Assembly: GCF_002958735.1 (NCBI RefSeq)
Contig: NZ_PPGH01000034.1
Coordinates: forward strand, 310,001 to 374,000
Length of the DNA: 64,000 nt
Origin: Chromatium okenii
GTDB lineage: Bacteria > Pseudomonadota > Gammaproteobacteria > Chromatiales > Chromatiaceae
Direction of reading: 5' to 3'
The notes under the pieces were generated by a model. It was not told the origin of the DNA, did no database searches, and saw nothing but the letters and a program-made list of their open reading frames with translations. Shown piece after piece: positions 19,972 to 31,539 of the stretch. The translations under genes and the position numbers were made by a program. How positions within the stretch are numbered: position 1 is the stretch's first letter; each line of letters opens with the position of its first letter.

Positions 19972-20694
19972 TTAGCCGCAAGTGATTATGCCTGTGGATG
20001 CTGGCTCCATTACAATGGATCGTGTCAGCAATTCAACTTTTAATTGCGTTGCAATTTGTTGTGCATTAACTGCCGTATTCCACGGCACAACACCCAAACA
20101 GGGCGCAGCAATTAACTCGTTCAATGTGGCTAAATTGGCATTTAGCGCCTGCATTTTTGGATCAATTTGATTGCAAATCCAACCGATTAAATGTGCACCG
20201 CTAGCGCGAATACTCTCCGCAGTTAATAGCGCGTGATTGAGGCAACCCAATTTAAAACCAACCACCAAAATCACTGGGATTTCCAGCGCCAGTGCGAGAT
20301 CGCTCACGCATTGATTCGGCATCAGCGGCACGCGCCAGCCGCCAACACCTTCCACGATCACGACCTCCGCAGTTGCTGCCAGCGTTTGATAAGCCTTGAT
20401 AATGTTCACAAAATCAATGGTGACGCCTGCCTGAATCGCAGCCAAATGCGGCGCAATCGGCGGCGCAAACGCATAAGGATTGACGAGCGCGTAAGCATTG
20501 CGATGGCTGCTCTGCGCCAGCAATTGCCGCGCATCGGCATTGCGTAAACCCGCCGGCGTCATCGCGCAGCCCGACGCGACCGGTTTCATGCCGTTCACCC
20601 GCAAACCCCGCTGCTGCATCGCTGCCATTAGTCCGAGGCTGATGGTCGTTTTGCCGCAATCGGTATCGGTTCCGGTGATGAAAATGCCGCTCAT
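19972..20694 (-). CDS. bioD: Dethiobiotin synthetase
   Basis: 240 residues. P-loop GTDTDCGKTT, GMKPVASGC for substrate contact, and VEGVGGWRVPL. It closes the ureido ring of biotin using ATP and CO2. The start overlaps the bioC stop by four bases (ATGA), completing a coupled bioH-bioC-bioD order. Confidence 0.96.
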   Translation of the reverse strand: MSGIFITGTDTDCGKTTISLGLMAAMQQRGLRVNGMKPVASGCAMTPAGLRNADARQLLAQSSHRNAYALVNPYAFAPPIAPHLAAIQAGVTIDFVNIIKAYQTLAATAEVVIVEGVGGWRVPLMPNQCVSDLALALEIPVILVVGFKLGCLNHALLTAESIRASGAHLIGWICNQIDPKMQALNANLATLNELIAAPCLGVVPWNTAVNAQQIATQLKVELLTRSIVMEPASTGIITCG

Positions 20695-21566
20695 GGCGCT
20701 GGTTTGACCGAGTGCTCGCGCCCGCCGATGGCGCTGATTGGAATGGTGACGCTGCGACCGGACGCAGATATTTCCGCTGCCCAAGCGTGACCGTAAACCA
20801 CTTCGTAACTGGCGGGTAAACGTCCAGCGCCGCGATGAATTTCATACGCTTGCTCCAGCGCCAGCAATCGCGCCCGTCCAGTCAAACCACGCGGTCGCGC
20901 CAGCGTCGCGTTGTGTGCGCCCAGCGTTTTGAGGTCAACCATCAATTCGCGTACCGTCGCGTAAGTCAGGGTCAGTCGCTCCACATCAATCACTGGATCG
21001 GCAAACCGCGTCCGCACTAGCGCATCGCCAATGTCGTGCAAATCCAGAAACGGACTGACGTGCGCATCGTCATCGACCGCGCTCCACGCTTGGCGCAATT
21101 CGATCAGCGTATCGCGCCCGAAGGTGGTGAACATCAGCAATCCGCCCGGACGTAACACGCGCCGACATTCCGCCAGCGCCAGCGGCAAATCGCACCATTG
21201 CAGCGTCGCATTAGACACAATCAAATCAACAGAATCATCGACCAGCGGTAACGCTTCAGCATCCGCGCACACGCACTGCGGACGTCGCCACCATCCGCCA
21301 CGTCGCCGCGCTTGCCGCAGCATTCCGTGGGCAAAATCAACGGCGATGACCTGCGCTTTGCGATAACGACGCTGCAACCCGCCAATTGCGTGACCGGTTC
21401 CCGTGCCCAAATCCAGCACCCGCTGCGGTTCCAGTCGCACATAATCCAGCCGCTCCAGCAGCCGATCGGCGATTTCGCGTTGCAGCACCGCCACTGCATC
21501 GTAGCCGCCAGCGGCGCGTTCAAAACTGCGCCGTACTCGCGCTTTATCAATCGGCAACGTGGTCAT
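20691..21566 (-). CDS. bioC: Malonyl-ACP O-methyltransferase
   Basis: 291 residues, class I SAM methyltransferase: VLDLGTGTGHAI (SAM motif I), NATLQWCDLPLALAECRRVLRPGG. It methylates malonyl-ACP to start pimelate synthesis. It overlaps bioH and bioD by four bases each. The conserved bioC N-terminal pattern KARVRRSFERAAGGYDAVAVLQ is present. Confidence 0.95.
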   Translation of the reverse strand: MTTLPIDKARVRRSFERAAGGYDAVAVLQREIADRLLERLDYVRLEPQRVLDLGTGTGHAIGGLQRRYRKAQVIAVDFAHGMLRQARRRGGWWRRPQCVCADAEALPLVDDSVDLIVSNATLQWCDLPLALAECRRVLRPGGLLMFTTFGRDTLIELRQAWSAVDDDAHVSPFLDLHDIGDALVRTRFADPVIDVERLTLTYATVRELMVDLKTLGAHNATLARPRGLTGRARLLALEQAYEIHRGAGRLPASYEVVYGHAWAAEISASGRSVTIPISAIGGREHSVKPAP

Positions 21567-22369
21567 GCCAACGGCTCGCGCACTTCCGCCAGCATTGACC
21601 GCACTGCTTGCGCAAATTCGGCCGGATGCGACAAATGCGGCGCGTGTGCAGCGCCAGCGATGATTTGCGTTTGTGCACCCGGCATCAGCATTTCAATCCG
21701 CTCGGCAACGGCAGCGGGCACGAGTGCGTCATGGCTGCCGAATAACCACAACGCAGGGCAGCGAATATCCGGCAATTGCCCGCGCAAATCCTCCTCGCGC
21801 AGTAAATCCAAACCCAGCGCCAGCGCGTCAGCATTCGGCGGCGGACGACTCGCCAATTCCTCGCGCAATTGCTGCAGCGTCTCGCGGGCGGAATCGCTGC
21901 CGCGCACTTGCAGCGCCAGAAATCGCGCCAGCGTTGCCGCAGGATCGGCGAGCAGTTCGGTGTGAAATTGGTCGAGCGTCGTTTCTGGCATCGCCGGTCG
22001 CCAATCTGCTGCCTGCACAAAACGCGGCGTCGCGGTCAGTAAAATCAGCCCAGCGACGCGCTTCGGAGCGCGTAACGCCGCAGCGAGTGCGACCAATCCG
22101 CCGAGCGACCAACCCAGCCAGACTGCTCGTGCTGGCGCTGCGTCTAAACAGGCATCCGCCCAGCGCCATAAATTATTGAGCGTGGGCGGAAATGGGCTGG
22201 TTCCGTGACCGGGCAGTTCAATGCGGTGCTGGCACAATTCCGGCCAGTCCGCTTGCCAGTCGCCATCCCAGACTGCGGCATTCATGCCCCAGCCGTGCAA
22301 CATGACCAGTTCCTCTTCAAAGTGCGTAGACATCGGTAAATGCTCAGGTTTTGGGTTGACGGCGCTCAT
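21563..22369 (-). CDS. bioH: Pimeloyl-ACP methyl ester carboxylesterase
   Basis: 268 residues, alpha/beta hydrolase: LHGWGMNAAVWD (oxyanion region), nucleophile elbow GWSLGG, and catalytic His in GAAHAPHLSHP. It ends pimeloyl chain growth in biotin synthesis. The start overlaps the preceding glycosyltransferase stop (ATGA), so the glycosyltransferase is co-translated with biotin genes. A later start at MSTHFEEE is possible. Confidence 0.94.
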   Translation of the reverse strand: MSAVNPKPEHLPMSTHFEEELVMLHGWGMNAAVWDGDWQADWPELCQHRIELPGHGTSPFPPTLNNLWRWADACLDAAPARAVWLGWSLGGLVALAAALRAPKRVAGLILLTATPRFVQAADWRPAMPETTLDQFHTELLADPAATLARFLALQVRGSDSARETLQQLREELASRPPPNADALALGLDLLREEDLRGQLPDIRCPALWLFGSHDALVPAAVAERIEMLMPGAQTQIIAGAAHAPHLSHPAEFAQAVRSMLAEVREPLA

Positions 22370-23441
22370 GCACCAGTCAACCGTCGATACAAATCGAGAT
22401 ACTGCTTGATGATGACGTCGCGGCTGAAATCGCGGGCGACGCGCTCGCGCCCGGCGGTGGCAAGGTCACGCAGCAGCAGCGGATCAGTCAGCAGCGTTTG
22501 AATCCCCGCGCCAGCGCAGTCGCATCGGCGCACGGCACACACCACGCATCTTCACCGTGACGGGCGACTTCCCGCGCTCCGCGAAATTGGGTGGTCAACA
22601 GCGGTTTGCCCCACGTCCACGCATCCAGCATCACGTTCCCAAACGGCTCGTCATCCAGTGATGGAAACACCACTAAATCAGCCAGTTGCAAATAGGGCGC
22701 GGGATCGGCTTGCCAGCCCGCCCAGATGATGCGCTGGTTTTGGTTGCTATCAACGGCTTGCTGGCGCAATGCCGAGGCCAGCGGCCCGTCGCCGAGCATG
22801 ATGAACCGCAGTGGGCGTCCGGCGATGGTGGGCGGCAATTGCGCCAGCGCCGCGAGCAGATGCGTGTGTCCTTTGAACGTCACAAACCGCCCCAGCGTCA
22901 CCATCACCCACGCATCCGCCGGAATCTCGTGACGAATCCGCAGCGCAGCAATGTGCTCCGGCGCGACCGGACGCGGCGCATCGGCGAAGTTGTAAATGTG
23001 GTGCACCCGCTGGGCGGGCAAGCCGTTGGCAATCATCCAATCGCACAGCGCCCGCGTGTTGCCGATCCAGCCGTGCGCGTGACGATAGGGCGCGAGCTGG
23101 TAATAACCGCCGAGCCGAGCGAGATGAATCGTCTTGCTGGCGCGGGGCACCTGCGTCAACCGCGTCGCCCGTCCCATGTAGGTTTGCACGATGTCCGGTC
23201 GGGTGGCGGCGAGCAGCGCCGTCACCGCATGGCGTGAAAACGGGTCCCAAGTGGTGCGAAATGGCAATTGATGCAGCGGCAGCGTTCCAAAATCCAGTTG
23301 ATTTAAACCACTATTAGCGCGAATAGCGACGCTGGTCGGTGCGCCGTGCGCAGTCAGCGCCAGACTGAAACGATGAAACCAGTATTCCGCGCCACCGAGG
23401 GCTTTGCTGGCGATAATTTGCAATGAAGTTGGGTCTGGCAT
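22366..23441 (-). CDS. Glycosyltransferase family 4, one apparent frameshift
   Basis: 358 residues after correction. GT4 features: LGGAEYWFHRFSLAL (N-lobe), MVTLGRFVTFKGHTHLLAAL, PYLQLADLVVFPSLDDEPFGNVMLDAWTWGKPLL (nucleotide-sugar binding Glu). The frame breaks near 22505 in a CCCC run; restoring one base adds TLLTDPLLLRDLATAGRERV and a C-terminal helix ending at 22366. The start MPDPTSLQIIASKALGG at 23441 fits the family. It likely acts on lipopolysaccharide or an exopolysaccharide; the acceptor is unknown. Confidence 0.85.
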
Positions 23442-23483
23442 TTTATTATCTTTTACGATTATCCATGCTGGCGCAGTGCGCAA

Positions 23484-23789
23484 TTATTCGTCATCTTCCT
23501 GAATAAGATAACGCCCAGTTCCATAATCCGGCGTCGTCGTTCCCGGAATAGCCTCGTAAATTTTACCATCGCGGATAATCATTCGCTCTTTAGCGCCATA
23601 ATCCGGCGTCGAAGTGCCTTTGATCATTGGATAAATCACGCCATCGCGTTCCACAAGAGGCGAGCGATTTGGATCGAAAGAATGCCAATTGTTTTCTCTC
23701 GAATCATCCGTTTGACGCTCGGCAATCACCGCACTACTGAAGAGTACAACACCACTCAAACAAACGTTACGCAGAATGCGCATGGACAT
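23484..23789 (-). CDS. Secreted small protein with two PDYG repeats, unknown function
   Basis: 101 residues. A signal peptide (about 1-23, ending VIA-ER) is followed by a mature part built from two imperfect copies of a unit of roughly 27 residues: RDGVIYPMIKGTSTPDYG and RDGKIYEAIPGTTTPDYG, each followed by a short charged segment. It ends acidic (QEDDE). It is not recognised as a known family. It is transcribed with the neighbouring minus-strand genes. Confidence 0.65.
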   Translation of the reverse strand: MSMRILRNVCLSGVVLFSSAVIAERQTDDSRENNWHSFDPNRSPLVERDGVIYPMIKGTSTPDYGAKERMIIRDGKIYEAIPGTTTPDYGTGRYLIQEDDE

Positions 23790-23827
23790 GATCTTTATTC
23801 CGCATTGAATACGCTTGAATCAAGCAA

Positions 23828-24886
23828 CTAACTGAAATGTACCTTTGCTTCTAAATTGGGGGCAGAATCGGCATTTGCCAACGCTTCTTCTAAAGAAATC
23901 AAGCCATCGCGGTACAGTAACAGCAGCGCATCATCAAAGGTTTGAATACCTTCGTGACCACTTTGCTGCATCGCTTCAATCACTGCATCAACGCGCCCTT
24001 CTCGAATTAAATCGGAAATGTGCGGCGTATTCACCAAGGCTTCAATTGCGGCGCAACGCGAGCCGGTTTTTGTTTTCACCAAACGCTGCGAGAGAATGGC
24101 TTGCAAATAAATCGACAAATCCATAAACAGCGTATTGTGCATTTCCGACGGAAACATGTTAATGACCCGTTTTAATGCCTGATGTGCATTATTGGCGTGC
24201 AGCGTTGAAACCGCTAAATGACCCGTGCCGGCTAATTCAATCGCTGCTTCCATCGTTTCGCGGGTGCGAATTTCACCAATTAAAATCACATCTGGCGCTT
24301 CGCGCAATACACTTTTTAATGCTTTGGCATAGCTTTTGGTATCCACACCAATTTCGCGCTGGCTAATAATGCACTGTTTATGCGGATGCACAAATTCAAT
24401 CGGGTCTTCAATCGTGATAATATGCCCAGAAGCAGTACTATTCCGATAATCGAGCATTGCTGCCAGCGTGGTTGATTTACCTGATCCTGTCGCTCCAACC
24501 ATTAAAATAATGCCGCGTTTACGCATAATGATTTGCGATAACAATGGCGGCAAATTCAATTCTTCCAGCGTGGGGATATTTGCCCGAATATAGCGCAACA
24601 CCATTGACGTATTGCCGCGTTGATAATAGGCATTAACACGAAAACGAGCGCGATCTTCTAACGCAATGGCAAAATCAAGTTCACGCTCTTGCTCGAATTC
24701 CTGCGCTTGCTGGCTATCCATAATTGATGCCAGCGCACTCTGACACAATTCTGGGGTTAAAATTGATTCTCCAATTGGGCGAATAATGCCCTCAATTTTA
24801 ATCTTAACTGGTGCACCAGGATTAAAAAAAAGATCAGATGCTTTATAACGCACCATCATTTCAAGATACGGGTTAACGTCCATCAT
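23828..24886 (-). CDS. pilU: Type IV pilus retraction ATPase, PilU-like
   Basis: 352 residues. Walker A VGATGSGKSTTLAAML, Asp box IITIEDPIEFVH, Walker B DVILIGEIRTRETMEAAI, and a His box in GHLAVSTLHANNA. The N-terminal PAS-like domain (KASDLFFNPGAPVKIKIEG) is typical. PilU hexamers assist PilT in pilus retraction and twitching. GAGGAG precedes two in-frame ATGs. It is 18 bases after the second family member. Confidence 0.92.
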   Translation of the reverse strand: MMDVNPYLEMMVRYKASDLFFNPGAPVKIKIEGIIRPIGESILTPELCQSALASIMDSQQAQEFEQERELDFAIALEDRARFRVNAYYQRGNTSMVLRYIRANIPTLEELNLPPLLSQIIMRKRGIILMVGATGSGKSTTLAAMLDYRNSTASGHIITIEDPIEFVHPHKQCIISQREIGVDTKSYAKALKSVLREAPDVILIGEIRTRETMEAAIELAGTGHLAVSTLHANNAHQALKRVINMFPSEMHNTLFMDLSIYLQAILSQRLVKTKTGSRCAAIEALVNTPHISDLIREGRVDAVIEAMQQSGHEGIQTFDDALLLLYRDGLISLEEALANADSAPNLEAKVHFS

Positions 24887-24904
24887 TTAACTCCTCATCT
24901 GTTG

Positions 24905-26155
24905 TTAGCGTCCGACCTTTAATTCTGCTGGATTGATCAAATCTGCTGGCGATTCTTCAATACGAGAAATTGGCAGTCCATCGCCAAACAATGTTGAATC
25001 AAAAGCCGCTTCTTCATCATCTCCAGCGAGACTGAGTACATCAGCTTTATTTTCTTTTCCTCTATTGTGCGCTTCATGTCCTTCCAATTTAATTGCCAAA
25101 CGCAGCCCATTCATTGAATCGGCATTGCGCAGCGCATCGTCATAACTGATTTTGCCTGCTTCATAAAGATCAAACAGCGCCATATCAAAGGTTTGCATTC
25201 CCAACTCACGGGAACGTTTCATCACGCTTTTAATACCGCCAACATCACCCTTGAAAATTAAATCTTGAATCAGCGGTGAGTTAATCATCACTTCAACCGC
25301 AGCAATGCGTCCACCAGTTTTAGAAGGTAATAATCGTTGTGAAATGATGGCGTTGAGATTCAGTGACAAGTCCATCAATAATTGACTGCGACGTTCTTCT
25401 GAAAACAGGTTAATAATTCGATCCAGTGCCTGATTTGCATTGTTGGCGTGCAATGTTGATAGGCACAGATGACCCGTTTCTGAGAAGTTAATCGCGTGTT
25501 CCATCGTTTCACGGGTGCGAATTTCACCGATTAAAATCACGTCGGGTGCTTGGCGCAATGTGTTGATAAGCGCAGCATCCCAGCTTTCGGTATCAACGCC
25601 AACTTCACGCTGGGTAATTAAGCAATTGCGATGCGGATGGACGTATTCAACTGGGTCTTCAATGGTGATGATATGACCGTAGCTGTTTTCGTTGCGATAG
25701 CCAAGCATTGCGGCTAGCGAAGTCGATTTACCTGAGCCAGTGCCACCAACCATTAATACGAGACCGCGCTTTTTCATTACGATTTCTTTTAACGCAGGCG
25801 GTAGATTGAGTTCGTCAAGTGTGGGAATTGCTGCGTTAATAGTACGCAAAACTGCGCCGCATAAACCCTGTTGCACAAAAGCATTCACGCGAAAACGTCC
25901 AATTTCGGCAGGGCTAATCGCAAAATTGCATTCTTTATGCGCATCAAAATCGCGCACTTGGCGATCATTCATAATGGAACGCACGAGGATGTTGGTTTGT
26001 TCGCCATTCAAAATTTGGCTGCTCATTGGCGTCATGCGCCCATCAATTTTACAGGCAGGAGGAAATCCCGCTGAAATAAATAAGTCGGAACCACGTTTAG
26101 CGATCATTTTGCGTAGACATTCGAGCATGAAATGAGCGGCTTGTTGACGATCCAT
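24905..26155 (-). CDS. Type IV pilus retraction ATPase paralogue with C-terminal extension
   Basis: 416 residues. Same core as its neighbour: VGGTGSGKSTSLAAML, IITIEDPVEYVH, DVILIGEIRTRETMEHAI, GHLCLSTLHANNANQALDRIINLF. It has an extra C-terminal tail of about 60 residues rich in Asp/Glu (LSLAGDDEEAAFDSTLFGDG) that PilT and PilU usually lack. The start MDRQQAAHFML at 26155 is chosen by family alignment. Closer to PilU than PilT by eye; which role it plays is unclear. Confidence 0.85.
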   Translation of the reverse strand: MDRQQAAHFMLECLRKMIAKRGSDLFISAGFPPACKIDGRMTPMSSQILNGEQTNILVRSIMNDRQVRDFDAHKECNFAISPAEIGRFRVNAFVQQGLCGAVLRTINAAIPTLDELNLPPALKEIVMKKRGLVLMVGGTGSGKSTSLAAMLGYRNENSYGHIITIEDPVEYVHPHRNCLITQREVGVDTESWDAALINTLRQAPDVILIGEIRTRETMEHAINFSETGHLCLSTLHANNANQALDRIINLFSEERRSQLLMDLSLNLNAIISQRLLPSKTGGRIAAVEVMINSPLIQDLIFKGDVGGIKSVMKRSRELGMQTFDMALFDLYEAGKISYDDALRNADSMNGLRLAIKLEGHEAHNRGKENKADVLSLAGDDEEAAFDSTLFGDGLPISRIEESPADLINPAELKVGR

Positions 26156-26347
26156 AATTGATTCCAATGGTTTCAGAACAATAAAGTGAGATGGCCGTTG
26201 TACGACATGCGCGGTCACGCAAGGTCAATGCAATCTGCAATTGATGCAGGTCGCATGTTATCGGTCAGATCAGATGAATAAAACAGGCGGGGAGACGAAG
26301 TAGCGAGCGTCACCCGAACGGATGACGCATTTTAGCGGAATGATCGA

Positions 26348-27698
26348 TCAGAATTTCAGACCAAAACTGAGTTCCAGTTCCATTTGATCCATGGCGATGT
26401 TGATTGATTCAGGGCCGCCAGAAAAGGGCAGTTCACAACCACAATCGAGGTCTTTCTTGGTGCATACATCGCGGAGATGTTGATTTCACTGTTTTTGTTG
26501 ATGGCTTTGGTGAGGCCGAGCGTGAAGTGATGTTCAATCAACGCTGGCGCGAGGACATTGAATAAAACGCCATCGCGGGGAACGGGTTGTTTGCCGTAGC
26601 TGTATCCGGCACGTAGCGTCAAATCAGGCTGCATCGCCCATTGTGCGCCGAATTTGTACACGGTCATGTCGCGCCAGCCAAACCCAACGCCATGACGACC
26701 ACCCAAACAATGATCGGTTTGACCGCCATGCACAGTTTGAGGTTGCCGGTCATATCGTTGCTGAGAGCGTCGATGTCGCTGTACCAAATCTGCTGTACAT
26801 CGAAGGCGAAAGTAAGCGTGGAGGTCGCTTTAAATGCCAGTCCAATGTTGACGAATGCTGGCGCGTTCAAATCGCCATTTTGCGCGAATAGGTCGGAATA
26901 GCTCTTAAATCGTTCAAAATCGACTTGGCTTTGATACGCCACGCCAAGCGAGAGTTGCTCGTTCATTTGCCAGAGTGCGCCGAGTTGTACACCCCAGCCG
27001 GGAACGCCGTCACGACCTTGATTTGACAAGTTATCGGGATTGCCGTCTGCCGCCATTGCACCAAAAGGTGACAGTCCTTCAGCGCGAAACATTTGATACG
27101 CCAGAATCATTCCTGCGCCGACCGAAAAGTTATCAGTCAATTTGCGTGAGTAATTCAAATTGAGCGCCAGCTGCATCAGATCAACGCCGGTGGTGGCATC
27201 TGAAGGTGTGGCACGAGCACCACCGTAACTCCCTAATTGATAAGCAGTATCATGATAATCATAACTGGTGTTCATGCCGCCGTTGCCGTAAAGCGCCACT
27301 CCGACAGAGCTGACTTCATCGAGCGGTTGGCTATAAGCGAAATGCGGAATAAAAAAGAGATCATTTTCGCTTTCAACCGTGCCCGTGAAATCGGGATTGC
27401 TGCCGAACGGAATTGCGGGACCGGTGTAATCAATGTTATGGCTGGCGGTCTGGGTGTATTCACGATTTGGCTGAAACAGCGAAAACCCAATGTCCATGCG
27501 TTGCCCGACCCAGACACCGCCCGCGACATTAGCGGTAACGATCATGGCGTCTTGCGGCAGCGCCGAGCCAGCGCCAGCCATGCCTTTACTTTTAGTGCCG
27601 TAGCCGTGAGACAGGTAGCCGTTGGTGGCGTATACGCTGGTCGATAAAGATAATGCACAGATGATGGCGCTGGTCAGCGCGGATCGTTTGAAGTGCAT
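26348..27698 (-). CDS. fadL: FadL/OmpP1/TodX family outer-membrane transporter, two apparent frameshifts
   Basis: 450 residues after correction. A signal peptide ends near VYA-TNGYLSHGYGTKSKGMAGAG, the FadL hatch-region signature. Beta-barrel segments follow (GVALYGNGGMNTSYD, SVGAGMILAYQ, VYKFGAQWAMQPDLTLRAGYSYG). The frame breaks near 26726 and 26454, each one missing base. The restored end DQMELELSFGLKF carries the terminal Phe typical of barrel proteins. It transports long-chain fatty acids or other hydrophobic compounds. Confidence 0.9.
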
Positions 27699-27885
27699 GA
27701 CGCTCCTCCTTTTGATTTATATGTGATTTTTTGTTGATGCGCACCGATTAACGGGAGGTAAATCGGCGCGGCAAATCTATCACAAGGATTTAGAAAGGAG
27801 CGATGTTTGATTGACAAATCTCAATTTTCCACAGCACGGCGAGATGCCAAATTATTGACTTCTCGCGTGTTTAACAACTGATTTA

Positions 27886-29222
27886 TCAATCGGGTAAGCG
27901 TGGAATGCGCCCAATTGAAATATAGGTAAGACCTGCGGCAGCGGCGAGATGACCATCCAAAATGTTGCGTCCATCAAACAACACTGGCGCTTTGAGCGCG
28001 TTTTTGATGGCTGCAAAATTGGGACTGCGAAATTGCGACCACTCGGTCACGATCACCAGCGCATCTGCGTCATTGAGCGCAGACATTGCATCGTCAACGA
28101 GCTGGAGATCGGGACGGTCGCCGTAAATCCGCTGCGTTTCGTCCATCGCCACTGGATCAAACACTTGCACTTTCGCACCTGCTGCCCACAGCAATTCCAT
28201 CAGCACTCGGCTGGAGGCTTCGCGCATGTCGTCGGTGTTGGGTTTGAATGCCAAGCCCCAGATGGCAATGACACGCCCGCTCAGTTCGCCGTTGAAATAG
28301 TTGCTGATCTTATTAAACAGCAGCGCTTTTTGGCGGAAATTGACGGCTTCAACGGCGTGAAGCAGCTGCGGCTCGTAACCGAGTCCGCGAGCGGTTTGTT
28401 CTAAAGCGCGAACGTCTTTCGGGAAGCAGGAACCGCCATAACCACAGCCGGGATAAATGAATTGATAGCCAATGCGCGGATCGGAACCGATGCCAATGCG
28501 TACTCGCTCAATGTCAGCGCCGACTGCCTCAGCAATGTTCGAGAGTTCATTCATGAAGCTGATTTTGGTCGCCAACATCGCGTTGGCAGCGTATTTGGTG
28601 AACTCTGCCGAGCGCACGTCCATCGTCATCAACCGGTCGCGGTTGCGATTAAACGGCGCGTACAGTGCGCGTAATAATTCCGCAGTGCGCGGGTTGTCCG
28701 TGCCAACAATGATGCGATCTGGGCGCATGAAATCATCAATCGCTGCGCCTTCTTTGAGAAATTCTGGATTAGATACCACGTCAAATTCCACGGAGACACC
28801 GCGAGCAGCTTGGGTCTCGCGCACGGCAGCAGCGACTTTGTCCGCAGTTCCAACAGGAACTGTCGATTTATCAACCAAAATTCGATAGGAATCCATGTGT
28901 TGCCCGATGGTGCGAGCGACCGCAAGGACGTATTGAAGATCGGCAGAACCATCTTCATCGGGCGGTGTGCCAACGGCAATAAATTGAAAGAGACCGTGTT
29001 TGACGCCAGCTCTGCGTCAGTGGAAAAGTGCATTCGTCCGGCTTCGCGGTTGCTTTTAATCAGTTCTTCCAAACCGGGTTCGTGAATTGGAACGCCGCCG
29101 CTGTTGAGCAAATCAATTTTTTTCGGATCAATGTCGATGCAGAGAACATTGTTGCCGACCTCGGCAAGACAAACTCCAGTGACGAGACCAACGTAACCGC
29201 TACCAAAAACCGTGACATCCAT
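27886..29222 (-). CDS. ugd: UDP-glucose 6-dehydrogenase, one apparent frameshift
   Basis: 445 residues after correction. NAD-binding [32 protein letters not shown], catalytic Cys in [18 protein letters not shown], and [15 protein letters not shown]. It oxidises UDP-glucose to UDP-glucuronate for polysaccharide synthesis. The frame breaks near 29006 in a CC pair; one base restores [19 protein letters not shown]. It is convergent with nothing nearby and divergent from the tRNA-tuf block. Confidence 0.92.
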
Positions 29223-29366
29223 CGTATTTCCTCTCCAAAAGCTGATAACTTTTAATGATAAACAAGGTGTTGAAATAGTATCAGCTTGGTTGATGAGCGT
29301 TACGGTTTAACGATCTATTGGCGTCGTGTCTTGGCGAGCAACCGAAAATTTAATTGTTTCGTATGG

Positions 29367-29395
29367 TTGACGAATCGTTAATTGTGTCTTTAAAT
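29367..29395 (+). promoter_or_regulatory. Sigma-70 promoter of the tRNA-tuf operon
   Basis: TTGACG (29367-29372), 17-base spacer, TTAAAT (29390-29395), ending 13 bases before the first tRNA. Spacing and position fit a strong stable-RNA promoter. Confidence 0.6.
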
Positions 29396-29408
29396 ACGCC
29401 GCTCATTT

Positions 29409-29493
29409 GGAGGGGTTCCCGAGCGGTCAAAGGGATCAGACTGTAAATCTGCCGGCTCAGCCTTCGGAGGTTCGAATCCTCCCCCCTCCACCA
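29409..29493 (+). tRNA. tRNA-Tyr (GTA)
   Basis: 85 bases including encoded CCA. Acceptor stem GGAGGGG pairs with CCCCTCC; anticodon GTA at 29443-29445; long variable arm as in class II tRNAs; TTCGAAT T-loop. First of the tRNAs before tuf, the conserved gammaproteobacterial order. Confidence 0.97.
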
Positions 29494-29543
29494 GATATAA
29501 GCGTTTAGAATGGTTAGAGATTTTGGTTCTTTGTTGATTGCAA

Positions 29544-29617
<74 letters not shown>

Positions 29618-29662
29618 TTCATTCATAGCTAATTATTTCGCTGTTTTGTTTTATTTGAGATC

Positions 29663-29738
29663 GCCCATGTAGCTCAGTTGGTAGAGCACACCCTTGGTAA
29701 GGGTGAGGTCATCGGTTCGACTCCGATCATGGGCTCCA
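29663..29738 (+). tRNA. tRNA-Thr (GGT)
   Basis: 76 bases including CCA. Acceptor GCCCATG with CATGGGC; anticodon loop TTGGTAA with GGT at 29696-29698; TTCGACT T-loop. It lies 66 bases before tuf. Confidence 0.97.
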
Positions 29739-29804
29739 GTTTTGTAAGCCGTTTGCGTGCCTTATGGTGCGTCTTGTCGATTTGAACCATGCGGGGAGTC
29801 GTTC

Positions 29805-30992
<1,188 letters not shown>

Positions 30993-31050
30993 CTGAAGTT
31001 TTAGGGTACGCAGGCTTATAACGCACTGTGTATCATGCCATTTTTGATTT

Positions 31051-31126
31051 AGGCCAGTAGCTCAATTGGCAGAGCGGCGGTCTCCAAAACCGCAGGTTGG
31101 GGGTTCGATTCCCTCCTGGCCTGCCA
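31051..31126 (+). tRNA. tRNA-Trp (CCA)
   Basis: 76 bases including CCA. Acceptor AGGCCAG with CTGGCCT; anticodon loop CTCCAAA with CCA at 31084-31086. It sits between tuf and secE as in E. coli. Confidence 0.97.
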
Positions 31127-31159
31127 TATAACCCCATCGCTTCGGCGACAGGCGCTTCC

Positions 31160-31537
31160 ATGAACTTACGCACGGAAAACCTTGGCGTCAGCTTAGATAC
31201 GATTAAGCTCACCGTCGCTGCATTTTTATTAGTCCTCGGCATCACCGCGTTTTATTACTTTGCGAGCCTATCAACCCTCATTCGGGTGATTGGTTTGCTC
31301 ATAGTTGTCGGTGCAGCCGTTGCGATTGTCTATCAAACTGAACTGGGGCGGCTGCTTTGGCAGTTTGTCACCGACTCCCGAATGGAAGTCCGCAAAGTCG
31401 TTTGGCCCTCACGTCAAGAAACGCTGCAAACAACGTTGGTCGTCATCGCAATGGTGTTGATCGTCGGAATTTTGTTGTGGTTGTTCGACATGATCCTGAT
31501 GACAATTCTTCGCTTTTTGACCGGTCAGGGAGGCTAA
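31160..31537 (+). CDS. secE: Preprotein translocase subunit SecE
   Basis: 125 residues, three membrane helices, and the conserved SecE segment [21 protein letters not shown] before the last helix. It stabilises SecY in the translocon. Start ATG 31160 gives MNLRTENLG. Only two bases separate its stop from the nusG start. Confidence 0.95.
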   Translation: MNLRTENLGVSLDTIKLTVAAFLLVLGITAFYYFASLSTLIRVIGLLIVVGAAVAIVYQTELGRLLWQFVTDSRMEVRKVVWPSRQETLQTTLVVIAMVLIVGILLWLFDMILMTILRFLTGQGG

Positions 31538-31539
31538 GG

